NCBI GenBank assembly: GCA_947168365.1
Contig: CAMVLO010000011.1
Span: 1-64,000 of the forward strand
DNA: 64,000 bases
DNA from: UBA3824 sp017541145
GTDB taxonomy: Bacteria > Bacteroidota > Bacteroidia > Bacteroidales > UBA3824
Direction: 5' to 3'
The notes under the pieces were generated by a model. The model searched no databases. It saw only the letters and a list, made by a program, of their open reading frames with translations, and had not been told where the DNA came from. A program made the position numbers and the translations under genes. This document shows, piece after piece, positions 7,038-15,224 of this stretch (position 1 is its first letter; each line of letters opens with the position of its first letter).

Positions 7038-9503
7038 TTATCTGATTTGCGCAGCGAAATTCTTTTCAAATGCGGCTCTCAGATTTTCCATAATTTTGTC
7101 GATTTGTTTGTCGGTAAATGTAGCTTCTGAATTTTGGAATGTAAACGATACGGCGTAACTCTTCTTGTCGCTACCGAGTTTTTCGTCGTTAACATAAATA
7201 TCAAAAAGACTTACTTCTTTCAAATATTGTTTTTCAGTTTTCTGAGCCACACGTTTGATATCCTCAAATTTTACTTTCTTATCGAGAAGAAGTGCAAAAT
7301 CGCGTTTTACTTCCGGATATTTTGAAACCGGTTTGTATTTGGTTTCTTTCGGCATGAATTTCAATACGTTAGCCCAATTGAATTCTGCATAGTAAACATC
7401 TTGATTGATATCAAATTTCTTCAAAAGTTTGCGGTTTACTGAGCCGATTTCTACCAAAACATCACGACCCATTTTAAATGTAATACCGTAAGCAAAAATA
7501 TCAGTCAACTTGGTTTCTTCTGTTTGGATTTTTTCGATATTGTAACCGATACGTTCCAAAACATTGCAAACGTATGATTTGAGAATGAAGAAGTTAGCTT
7601 TGAGTTCTACGGTTGCCCAGTTTACAGGTTGCATAATACCGCTGAGAATCATCATCAAATGCTGCTCATCGAAATATTCCGCGAGATTGCCTTTGTTGTC
7701 GCTCTTTTTCAAGCCCTTAGACCAAACGTTACCAAATTCGTAAAGTTTTATTGACTCGTTTTTCTGATTAATATTGTGTTCTACAGATTCCAACGCACCG
7801 AATAACAATGTCATTCTCATTGCATTCATTTGTGTTGACAACGGATTTTTTACAATTGCGAGATTTTCCGGTTTGAACGATTCAAGTCCTTCATAATAAG
7901 AACTTTGTGTCAAACTGTTGCACATCGCCTCACAGAAACCTGAGTCGCTGAGATAATCAGAAACTTTGTTAACAACAGCAAGTTTTTCAGGTTTTGTAGA
8001 ATAAGAAAGCACTGAATGAACTTCGGTTGGAATCTCAACATTGTCATAACCGTAAATTCTGAGAACTTCTTCTGCAACATCGCAACGTCCTGTAACATCC
8101 ACTCTGTAAGTCGGAGCTTTTACAACAAGATAATCAGCAGTTTCCTCAGCAATTTCAAAATCCAAAGATTCAAGAATTGATTTAATCTGAGCCTCAGGAA
8201 TTACTTTGCCGATAATATTGTGAAGATATTCAAATTCTACTTTGATTGATTTCTTTTCAACCGGAGTCGGGTAAATATCAACGATTTCAGAAGAAATTTC
8301 GCCGCCTGCTACTTCCTTGATAAGCATTGCAGCACGTTTAAGAATTTCCACTGTAGTATTAGGATCGCAACCGCGTTCAAAATGGAATGCAGCATCTGTA
8401 TGAAGATTGTGTCTTTTTGCTGACATCCTTACACTTACCGGATTGAAACATGCACTTTCCAAGAATACATTTTTAGTAGATTCAGTAATTCCGGATTCCA
8501 AACCGCCAAAAACACCGCCGATACACATCGGTTCTTCAGCATTACAAATCATCAAATCCTCTGCTGAAAGTTTGCGAGTTTGCTCGTCAAGTGTCACAAA
8601 TTCAGTACCTTCCGGCAATGTTTTTACAATTACCTTGTTACCTTTTATCTTGTCGGCGTCAAAAGAATGAAGCGGCTGACCGTATTCAAAAAGAATGAAG
8701 TTTGTAACATCCACAACATTGTTAATACTTCTCAAACCTATAGCTTCTACTGAGCGTTTCAACCAATCAGGAGACGGTTTTATTGTGATATTACTGATTG
8801 TAACAGCAGAATATCTTGTACAACGGTCTTTTGATTCAAGTTCAACAGGAATTGTAAGATTAGTGTTGTCAACCTTAAAATTAGAAGTGTCAGGCAAAAC
8901 CAATTTGATGCCCGGAACAGCACCGTTGTTTTTGAGGTAAGCGTAAATATCTCTTGCACAGCCGATATGACTTGCACCGTCAATACGGTTTGGAGTAATA
9001 CCGATTTCAAAAACAGTTTCGTTTTCTACGTGATAAATTTCACTTGCTGGAGTTCCTACCTTGGTGTCAGCCGGCAAAACAATGATACCGTCGTGAGAAG
9101 TACCAACGCCGATTTCGTCTTCAGCGCAAATCATACCCTCGCTTGGTACGCCGCGAAGTTTTGATTTTTTTATAGTAAAACTTTTGTCACCATCGTAAAG
9201 TACTGTGCCGATGGTCGCTACAATTACTTTTTGACCTGCGGCAACATTCGGAGCACCGCAAACAATATTCAACAAATTTTCGCCTCCTACATCCACTGTT
9301 GTTACGTGCATGTGATCGCTGTCAGGATGTGGTACACAAGTTTTAACTTCACCGACTACAAGACCTCTCAATCCGCCTCTTATGGATTCAGAACTTTCTG
9401 CTCCTTCCACCTCAAGACCGGTGCTTGTAAGAATTTTGGAAACAGATTCTGCGTCTAAGTCGCAATTCAGGTATTTTTTCAACCAACTATATGAAATTTT
9501 CAT
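7038..9503 (-). CDS. pheT: phenylalanyl-tRNA synthetase beta subunit
   Basis: At 821 residues this is a full-length bacterial PheT. It starts with MKISYSWLKKYL and then the EMAP-like tRNA-binding domain (GLVVGEVKTCVPHPDSD). The B3/B4 editing domain follows (ITPNRIDGASHIGCARDIYAY, and later MCIGGVFGGLESG), then B5 (near VDIYPTPVEKK) and a core-like domain. The C-terminal anticodon-binding FDX-ACB domain includes PVSKYPEVKRDFALLLD. It pairs with the alpha subunit PheS to charge tRNA-Phe, but pheS is not in the window. In Bacteroidetes the two genes are usually separate, so this is not a defect. A -7 element (TAATTTTG on the minus strand) lies about 75 bases upstream. Confidence 0.95.
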   Translation of the reverse strand: MKISYSWLKKYLNCDLDAESVSKILTSTGLEVEGAESSESIRGGLRGLVVGEVKTCVPHPDSDHMHVTTVDVGGENLLNIVCGAPNVAAGQKVIVATIGTVLYDGDKSFTIKKSKLRGVPSEGMICAEDEIGVGTSHDGIIVLPADTKVGTPASEIYHVENETVFEIGITPNRIDGASHIGCARDIYAYLKNNGAVPGIKLVLPDTSNFKVDNTNLTIPVELESKDRCTRYSAVTISNITIKPSPDWLKRSVEAIGLRSINNVVDVTNFILFEYGQPLHSFDADKIKGNKVIVKTLPEGTEFVTLDEQTRKLSAEDLMICNAEEPMCIGGVFGGLESGITESTKNVFLESACFNPVSVRMSAKRHNLHTDAAFHFERGCDPNTTVEILKRAAMLIKEVAGGEISSEIVDIYPTPVEKKSIKVEFEYLHNIIGKVIPEAQIKSILESLDFEIAEETADYLVVKAPTYRVDVTGRCDVAEEVLRIYGYDNVEIPTEVHSVLSYSTKPEKLAVVNKVSDYLSDSGFCEAMCNSLTQSSYYEGLESFKPENLAIVKNPLSTQMNAMRMTLLFGALESVEHNINQKNESIKLYEFGNVWSKGLKKSDNKGNLAEYFDEQHLMMILSGIMQPVNWATVELKANFFILKSYVCNVLERIGYNIEKIQTEETKLTDIFAYGITFKMGRDVLVEIGSVNRKLLKKFDINQDVYYAEFNWANVLKFMPKETKYKPVSKYPEVKRDFALLLDKKVKFEDIKRVAQKTEKQYLKEVSLFDIYVNDEKLGSDKKSYAVSFTFQNSEATFTDKQIDKIMENLRAAFEKNFAAQIR

Positions 9504-9575
9504 TTATTTAAAGTATTGTTTTAACTCGTTTTAAATTAAACTTTTTTCAGATGTTTCAAAAAAGTTTTTTGGTGA

Positions 9576-9583
9576 CAAAATTA
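9576..9583 (-). promoter_or_regulatory. -7 promoter element for pheT
   Basis: Minus-strand TAATTTTG matches the Bacteroidetes -7 consensus TAnnTTTG exactly. I do not see a good TTTG at the expected distance, so the -33 part is weak. Confidence 0.4.
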
Positions 9584-9684
9584 AAAAATCTTTCGGAAAA
9601 ATCTATAATTTTTTTAATCGGTAAGTGAAATTTCTAATTTTTTTATTTTTCATAAAATTCATACTGCGTTAATATTCCTTTATT

Positions 9685-9692
9685 TAAATTTG
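9685..9692 (+). promoter_or_regulatory. -7 promoter element for nadE
   Basis: TAAATTTG matches TAnnTTTG exactly and lies 37 bases before the nadE start codon. No clear -33 TTTG is present. Confidence 0.5.
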
Positions 9693-9729
9693 CCATGTAA
9701 ACATAAAATATATCATAAATACACTAATC

Positions 9730-11613
9730 ATGAAAATTAGATATTCCCAAGTAACAATAGTGCCCGGCAATCCTCAAAAGAATTTTGAGACTTGCCAAAA
9801 AGCCGCTCAGCGTGCTAAAAAGGACGGAATCGACTTGCTTATCCTTCCGGAAATGGCCATTCCTGGTTATCTGATTGCTGACAAATTCGAGGAGAATGAT
9901 TTCATAGAAGACTGCGAATATTACAGTCATAAACTCGCCGAAGAAGCAACTTCCGATTTCTCGTTGATTTTCGGAACGGTGATGTTTTTTGAGACTCTTT
10001 CAAAAATCGCTAAAACCGGTACCGACGGCAGAAAAGTAAAACTTAATACCGCTTGGGTTGCCCAGTCTAACAGCGTGACTTACAAAGTAAAAACCTTGTT
10101 GCCAAACTACAGGGAATTTGAAGAACCGCGTCATTTCAAAGACAATCTTTGGGTAAAAAATAATTTGTCTGAATGGGATATGTTTCAGCCTGTTATCGTA
10201 AATGGCGTGTCGGTCGGCGTGTTGATTTGCGAGGACGGTTGGGACGATGATTATGAAATAAAGCCTTTTGAACGTACCACCGAATGTGGTGCACAAGTTT
10301 TGGTTGACATCAGTTATTCACCTTTTACATTGGGTAAAAACAATTCACGTGACCGCAGATTTTCGGCTCATGCCCGCAATTTGCATCGTCCGGTGTTGTA
10401 TGTCAACGGGTTAGGACTTCAAAACAATGCAAAAACAGTGTTCTCTTTCGACGGCAGCTCTTGCGCTTGGAACTCTAAGGGCGAAATGATTGCTCAGAGC
10501 AAGATGTTTACCGAAGAAGATGTTGACTTCAATTTTGAGAAAGGGGAACTCACTGCATTAAATCCGAAACCGATTGAAAAACATTCTGATATTCAGGATA
10601 TTCACGATACATTAATTTATGCTATCCGAAATTACATGGCTCAAAACAATTTGCAACGTGTAGTAATCGGAGCATCGGGCGGCGTTGACTCTACTTTGGC
10701 GGCGGCTCTTTATGTGGAAGCCATTGGAAAAGAGAATGTTCTGCTTGTGAATATGCCTACAAAATTCAATAGTAAAACCACAATCGGAATTGCAGAAAAA
10801 CTTGCTAAAAATCTCGGATGCTGGTATACTTCAGTTCCGATTGGTGAAAGTGCGAAACTTACAGCAAGTCAGATAAATGGCTTGAAACCTAAAAATTCTG
10901 ACGGCGAAAAATTCGAGTTGCAACTTTCAAGTTTCAATATGGAAAACGTTCAAGCCCGCGACCGTGGCGGACGTGTTCTTGCAGCCATTGCAAGTGCTTG
11001 GGGCGCAGTGTTTACCAACAACGGTAACAAAACTGAAACAACAGTCGGATACGCAACACTTTACGGCGATGTTGCCGGATTTTTGGCTACAATCGGTGAC
11101 CTTTGGAAACATACCGTTTATGAGCTTTGCAAATTTATAAACGATGTCAACAACAAAGAAATAGTTCCGACAGAGATTTTTACATTGAAACCGTCTGCTG
11201 AATTGTCTGAAAATCAAGCGGTAGACAAAGGTCTTGGTGATCCGTTGATTTATCCGTATCACGACAGACTTTTTGCAGCACTTCAAGAATGGTGGAACAG
11301 GGCTTCGCTTACCGAAATTCTTCAACATTATCTTGACGGAAATCTTGCGGCATGGCTCAATCACGACACCGAAACTGAACTTACTGAGGCACTTATAAAA
11401 GAACATTTCCCGACAGCAAAAGAATTTATTGCGGATTTGGAACGTTGGTACAAACTTTTCAAAGGCATGGGAGTTGCAAAAAGAATTCAAGCACCTCCGA
11501 TTATTGCGATAACACGCAGAGCTTACGGTTTTGACTATCGTGAATCGGCAATGCAACCTTATTTCACTCGTAAATATCTCGAACTTAGAGAAAAAGCGTT
11601 GGCTGAAATCTAA
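9730..11613 (+). CDS. nadE: glutamine-dependent NAD+ synthetase
   Basis: This 627-residue two-domain enzyme makes NAD+ from deamido-NAD+, ATP and glutamine. The N-terminal nitrilase-type glutaminase carries the Glu-Lys-Cys triad: Glu in LLILPEMAIPGY near residue 45, Lys in KVKTLLPNY near 117, and Cys in GVLICEDGWDD near 165. The C-terminal synthetase has the ATP P-loop GASGGVDSTLAAAL near residue 313. The length fits the long eukaryote-like class found in Bacteroidetes. It is a single-gene unit with its own -7 box and a strong terminator. The long antisense frame at its 3' end is only a shadow. Confidence 0.95.
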   Translation: MKIRYSQVTIVPGNPQKNFETCQKAAQRAKKDGIDLLILPEMAIPGYLIADKFEENDFIEDCEYYSHKLAEEATSDFSLIFGTVMFFETLSKIAKTGTDGRKVKLNTAWVAQSNSVTYKVKTLLPNYREFEEPRHFKDNLWVKNNLSEWDMFQPVIVNGVSVGVLICEDGWDDDYEIKPFERTTECGAQVLVDISYSPFTLGKNNSRDRRFSAHARNLHRPVLYVNGLGLQNNAKTVFSFDGSSCAWNSKGEMIAQSKMFTEEDVDFNFEKGELTALNPKPIEKHSDIQDIHDTLIYAIRNYMAQNNLQRVVIGASGGVDSTLAAALYVEAIGKENVLLVNMPTKFNSKTTIGIAEKLAKNLGCWYTSVPIGESAKLTASQINGLKPKNSDGEKFELQLSSFNMENVQARDRGGRVLAAIASAWGAVFTNNGNKTETTVGYATLYGDVAGFLATIGDLWKHTVYELCKFINDVNNKEIVPTEIFTLKPSAELSENQAVDKGLGDPLIYPYHDRLFAALQEWWNRASLTEILQHYLDGNLAAWLNHDTETELTEALIKEHFPTAKEFIADLERWYKLFKGMGVAKRIQAPPIIAITRRAYGFDYRESAMQPYFTRKYLELREKALAEI

Positions 11614-11627
11614 AAAAATCAAAAAAA

Positions 11628-11658
11628 ACGGTGTAAAAAAATTGCACCGTTTTTTTTG
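11628..11658 (+). terminator. nadE terminator
   Basis: ACGGTG pairs with CACCGT around an A/T-rich loop and is followed by eight T. An A run precedes the stem, so it may also work leftward. Confidence 0.85.
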
Positions 11659-11756
11659 ATATAACTTATTTTCAAACATTTAACTGTCATAAGATACAAT
11701 CTAAAAAAGTAAAAAAATGCAGTAAATAAAAAACTTTAATTTTTTTTGACTTATTG

Positions 11757-11787
11757 TTTGTGTGTGATAAGAAAATTATTAGATTTG
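11757..11787 (+). promoter_or_regulatory. consensus Bacteroidetes promoter of the TIR/FGE/SLATT cassette
   Basis: TTTG at 11757-11760, a 19-base spacer and TAGATTTG at 11780-11787 match the Bacteroidetes sigma consensus in both boxes and spacing. The start codon is 29 bases downstream, so the 5' leader is short. This is among the best promoters in the window. Confidence 0.75.
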
Positions 11788-11815
11788 CACAATAAAATGA
11801 CTAAAGATAAGACTT

Positions 11816-13069
11816 ATGAACATAATGAATTTAAATGAGGGACGTCCTGTATATTTTTCGTATGCACGAAATAGTAAAAAAAAGCCGGAATGGGAACATA
11901 TTTCCGATTGTATGAGTCCTTTGTTAGGATATTTCAAAAGTAGAAACATCGAATTCCGTCTTGACAAACGTGACATCGGAACAGGAGATAAAATTTCCGC
12001 CTTTGAAAACGTAATCGGTTGGAACAGCGAAGTAGTAGTTATTGTATTTTCTGACAAATATTTCCGTTCAATGCATTGCATGTACGAATTTGTACAGATA
12101 AAGGCCGCTTTGAAAATGTATCCCGAAAAACGTTTGATGTGTATCAAGAGTGGTGATTTTGATCTTGCAGACTTCAATTATATCAGGGATTTGGAACATT
12201 ATTGGAACAACCAAAAAATCGAGTATGAAGATATAGAATTTCATCGTATTCGTGAACATTCAGAAACCGAAAAAGCGGCTTATCAAAACGGTTTTTATCT
12301 TGATGATATCAGAAAACTTTATTCATTTTTTAGTGCAATTAATTATACAAATGCTAAAACTATTGACTTCGATAAGTTTACAGAAGATATAATCAAATAT
12401 TATGTCAATACTCCAACAAAACCGAAGTTAACACCTAAACCGGCGGATGCTGTAAACTTCAATGGTTCAAAACTTTTGGAGTCTACTCAACCCAAAAAAG
12501 GAACAAATCCAGCTCCAAAAACAGAAAAACCGAAAATTGAAAATGGAGATAACAACCAACCAAATGATAACTCCAAGAAAAGAACTGCGGTTATAATTGG
12601 ATTATTGGTTACGATTTTGGGTATTAGTGTTTTGACTTATGCTAAATTCGGTAAAGAACCGGAAACAATAGTTATTCCGTCAAATGATACAACGGATACT
12701 GTAAATGATAGTGTATTGTCCGAAGAGAATGACCAAGATTATTTGGGTGCAGATAGTGATAGCACTGAAAATGTTGATGTTCCCGAAATGACAATTGATG
12801 TAGACGACTATAATTTTAAGATGATATTTGTTCCAGGTGGCACATTTCAGATGGGAGCAACTCCCGAACAACAAAGCAATACCAGTGATGAATATCCAAT
12901 TCATTCTGTTAAATTAAACAATTTTTACATTGGTCAAACAGAAGTAACACAAGGATTATGGAAATCCATTATGGGTAATAATCCAAGTAATTTTAAGAAA
13001 GATGATATTTGTTCCAGGTGGCACATTTCAGATGGGAGCAACTCCCGAACAACAAAGCAATACCAGTGA
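11816..13069 (+). CDS. TIR-domain single-span receptor-like protein, N-terminal half (frameshifted)
   Basis: The frame gives 417 residues. Residues about 10-100 form a TIR domain. It starts with VYFSYAR, a BB-loop-like region follows (FRLDKRDIGTGD), and HCMYEF matches the (W/H)CxxE motif whose glutamate (E91) is catalytic in TIR NADases. A low-complexity P/K/N linker (200-255) leads to one membrane span (about 257-275) preceded by KKR. TIR should therefore be cytosolic and the rest periplasmic. An FGE-sulfatase-like domain starts at about 335 (MIFVPGGTFQMGA). At residue 396 the frame slips because 181 bp are duplicated in tandem, and translation ends 22 codons later. Removing one copy gives one 782-residue protein ending at 14345. 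The start at 11816 fits the promoter. Confidence 0.8.
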   Translation: MNIMNLNEGRPVYFSYARNSKKKPEWEHISDCMSPLLGYFKSRNIEFRLDKRDIGTGDKISAFENVIGWNSEVVVIVFSDKYFRSMHCMYEFVQIKAALKMYPEKRLMCIKSGDFDLADFNYIRDLEHYWNNQKIEYEDIEFHRIREHSETEKAAYQNGFYLDDIRKLYSFFSAINYTNAKTIDFDKFTEDIIKYYVNTPTKPKLTPKPADAVNFNGSKLLESTQPKKGTNPAPKTEKPKIENGDNNQPNDNSKKRTAVIIGLLVTILGISVLTYAKFGKEPETIVIPSNDTTDTVNDSVLSEENDQDYLGADSDSTENVDVPEMTIDVDDYNFKMIFVPGGTFQMGATPEQQSNTSDEYPIHSVKLNNFYIGQTEVTQGLWKSIMGNNPSNFKKDDICSRWHISDGSNSRTTKQYQ

Positions 13070-13182
13070 TGAATATCCAATTCATTCTGTTAAATTAAAC
13101 AATTTTTACATTGGTCAAACAGAAGTAACACAAGGATTATGGAAATCCATTATGGGTAATAATCCAAGTAATTTTAAGAAAG
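12821..13182 (+). repeat. perfect 181-bp tandem duplication inside the receptor gene
   Basis: Bases 12821-13001 and 13002-13182 read as identical by eye. The unit starts ATGATATTTGTTCCAGG and ends in AATTTTAAGAAAG. Because 181 is 60 codons plus one base, the second copy shifts the frame. A TAATTTTAAG word occurs just before copy 1 and again near the unit end, offering short homology for slippage. Excising one unit gives 11816-14345 minus 181, which is 2349 bases or exactly 783 codons. Confidence 0.95.
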
Positions 13183-14345
13183 GTGATGATTATCCTGTAG
13201 AAAAAGTTTCTTGGGCTGATTGTATAGAATTTATAACAAAATTGAACGAAAAGACGGGCAAAGAATTTCGCTTACCTACCGAGGCAGAATGGGAATATGC
13301 TGCAAGAGGAGGAGGAAATAAAAGCCTTGGATGTAAATTCAGTGGAAACAACAATATTGATGAGGTTGCGTGGTATAAAAAAAATTCAAACAAACAAACA
13401 CATCCTGTTGCTCAGAAAGCAGAAAACGAACTTGGTATTTATGATATGACCGGTAATGTTTGTGAGTGGTGTAGTGATTTATATGACATTTATGATAGCG
13501 TACCCGTACCTCAGATTAATCCACAAGGACCTACTTCGTCAGATTTTTCACATGTTTTTCGTGGAGGCAGTTGGGATCTTGAGGAAAAGTGGGAACATAT
13601 CTCTTATCGTCACGCAAATTGTTCTTTTAATAACGGATCTAAGACAATAGGTTTTCGACTTGCTTTGAATGCTAAAAATAATACCAGAGAAGAAGATAAT
13701 AGTAATGAAGCAGTTAATGAAGTACAAGCAAGAGCTATTAATAATGGTGAAATTGATGGACACGATTATATTGATTTAGGATTACCTTCCGGTACACTCT
13801 GGGCAACATGCAATGTTGGTGCATCATCACCAGAAGAATTTGGTGGTTATTACGCATGGGGCGAAACTTCTACAAAAGCTGGATATTGGTGGCATACCTA
13901 TAAATTTTGTGTAGGAAACAATGATCACAAATTGCTCAAGTACTGCAGCAATAGAATTTACGGTAACAATTATTTTACAGATAATCTTACAACTCTCGAA
14001 CCTTGTGATGACGCAGCTACAATTAATTGGGGAAGCGATTGGTGTACTCCAACAATTGAACAATTTGATGAAATTGTAAATAACTGTACATGGACATGGA
14101 CTACTTGTAACAAGGTTAAAGGCTGCGAAGTAAAAGGTCCAAATGGCAATTCAATCTTCTTTCCGGCAGCAGGTTCTAAAGGTGCGCAAAACGACTGTGG
14201 CTACTATTTTTCAAAAACTTGCGAAAATCCGAAATACAATAGTAGAGCACTTATACTTTATTTTAAATCAACCACTGTAACTACGAAAATAAATTGTCCA
14301 CGCAAATCGGGAAATCCTATTAGACCTGTACGGGCAAGTAACTAA
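13002..14345 (+). CDS. FGE-sulfatase-like plus FISUMP domain, C-terminal half of the split receptor
   Basis: This 447-residue frame begins with the ATG inside repeat copy 2. Residues 1 to about 225 are an FGE-sulfatase (SUMF1) fold: GGTFQMGA, IGQTEVTQGLW, FRLPTEAEWEYAARGG, GNVCEWCSD, FRGGSW, GFRLAL. The copper-binding cysteine pair that true formylglycine-generating enzymes carry just after RGGSF is absent. A binding or lectin-like role is therefore more likely than catalysis. From about residue 247 a FISUMP domain follows (YIDLGLPSGTLWATCNVGA, YYAWGET), typical of Bacteroidetes envelope proteins. In the unduplicated form both domains would be joined to the upstream TIR and membrane span. As read, this half has no signal peptide, and any translation would rely on AAGAAAG before the ATG. 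Confidence 0.8.
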   Translation: MIFVPGGTFQMGATPEQQSNTSDEYPIHSVKLNNFYIGQTEVTQGLWKSIMGNNPSNFKKGDDYPVEKVSWADCIEFITKLNEKTGKEFRLPTEAEWEYAARGGGNKSLGCKFSGNNNIDEVAWYKKNSNKQTHPVAQKAENELGIYDMTGNVCEWCSDLYDIYDSVPVPQINPQGPTSSDFSHVFRGGSWDLEEKWEHISYRHANCSFNNGSKTIGFRLALNAKNNTREEDNSNEAVNEVQARAINNGEIDGHDYIDLGLPSGTLWATCNVGASSPEEFGGYYAWGETSTKAGYWWHTYKFCVGNNDHKLLKYCSNRIYGNNYFTDNLTTLEPCDDAATINWGSDWCTPTIEQFDEIVNNCTWTWTTCNKVKGCEVKGPNGNSIFFPAAGSKGAQNDCGYYFSKTCENPKYNSRALILYFKSTTVTTKINCPRKSGNPIRPVRASN

Positions 14346-14383
14346 ATTTAGATTCGTATTAATGATTAAATTTAATATATAAA

Positions 14384-15163
14384 ATGAAAAGGATTATAAT
14401 AATACTATTAACATTACTTCCAACTTTATGTTTGGCACAAAAAACGTCAAAACTTACTTTAGATGTCAACGGTGTATCATTTAACATGATATTTGTAAAA
14501 GGCGGAACATTTCAAATGGGTGCAACAGCCGAGCAAGGTGATGATGCAGATCACGATGAAAAACCGGTTCTTACTGTTAAATTAAGCGATTTTTACATCG
14601 GAGAAACCGAGGTAACACAAGGTTTATGGAAGGCTATTATGAAAAAAAATCCAAGTAGTTCATCAATAGGTAATAATTACCCCGTAGAAAGTGTTTCATG
14701 GAATGAATGTCAAACTTTTATCGAAAAGTTGAATGAAAAAACCGGAAAGAATTTTCGTTTACCGACCGAGGCAGAATGGGAGTATGCTGCAAGGGGCGGT
14801 AAAAAATCTAAAGGTTATAAATACAGCGGTAACGATGATATAAAAAAAGTTGCTTGGTATGAGAGAAATTCAGATTTTTCAACTTATCTGGTTGGTAAAA
14901 ACTTACCGAACGAACTTGGTATCTATGATATGAGCGGCAATGTTTACGAATGGTGTTTTGATGGATATGACGAAGAATTATATTCAAAAATCGTTAGTAA
15001 TGAACCGCTTGATAATCCGTTTAATAAAGAAGGTGAATTCCGTGTTTTGCGTGGCGGCAGTTGGTATTTTGAGGAGCGTCGTTGCCGTGTATCTGACCGC
15101 TGCGGCGATGATCGAAATGTGAGATATGACTTCCTTGGTCTTCGTCTTGTGTTAGAACCGTAA
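14384..15163 (+). CDS. secreted FGE-sulfatase-fold protein
   Basis: This 259-residue protein has a signal peptide (KRIIIILLTLLPTLCLA) and a complete FGE-sulfatase domain: MIFVKGGTFQMGA, IGETEVTQGLWKAIM, FRLPTEAEWEYAARGG, YDMSGNVYEWCFD, VLRGGSW, GLRLVLEP. It closely resembles the FGE part of the preceding receptor but is periplasmic or secreted and has no FISUMP tail. As there, the cysteines expected for a catalytic formylglycine-generating enzyme after RGGS are missing, so it is probably a binding protein. It follows the receptor by 38 bases with no terminator between, which suggests co-transcription. A natural inference is that it interacts with the receptor's outer part, but the sequence does not prove this. 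Confidence 0.8.
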   Translation: MKRIIIILLTLLPTLCLAQKTSKLTLDVNGVSFNMIFVKGGTFQMGATAEQGDDADHDEKPVLTVKLSDFYIGETEVTQGLWKAIMKKNPSSSSIGNNYPVESVSWNECQTFIEKLNEKTGKNFRLPTEAEWEYAARGGKKSKGYKYSGNDDIKKVAWYERNSDFSTYLVGKNLPNELGIYDMSGNVYEWCFDGYDEELYSKIVSNEPLDNPFNKEGEFRVLRGGSWYFEERRCRVSDRCGDDRNVRYDFLGLRLVLEP

Positions 15164-15224
15164 ATCAAAATATTGACATAAAATTTCGGATATATTTTTA
15201 AATAATCAATTACAATAAACAAAG

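Noticed and set aside
10927..11679. Long minus-strand frame (250 codons) opposite the 3' part of nadE
   Set aside because: It lies entirely antisense to the conserved synthetase domain, has Phe/Cys/Arg-rich shadow composition and no promoter.
11816..15163. Diversity-generating retroelement based on the FGE/lectin-like domains
   Set aside because: No reverse transcriptase gene and no template repeat occur in the window. The repeated DNA is an exact tandem copy, not an adenine-mutated pair.
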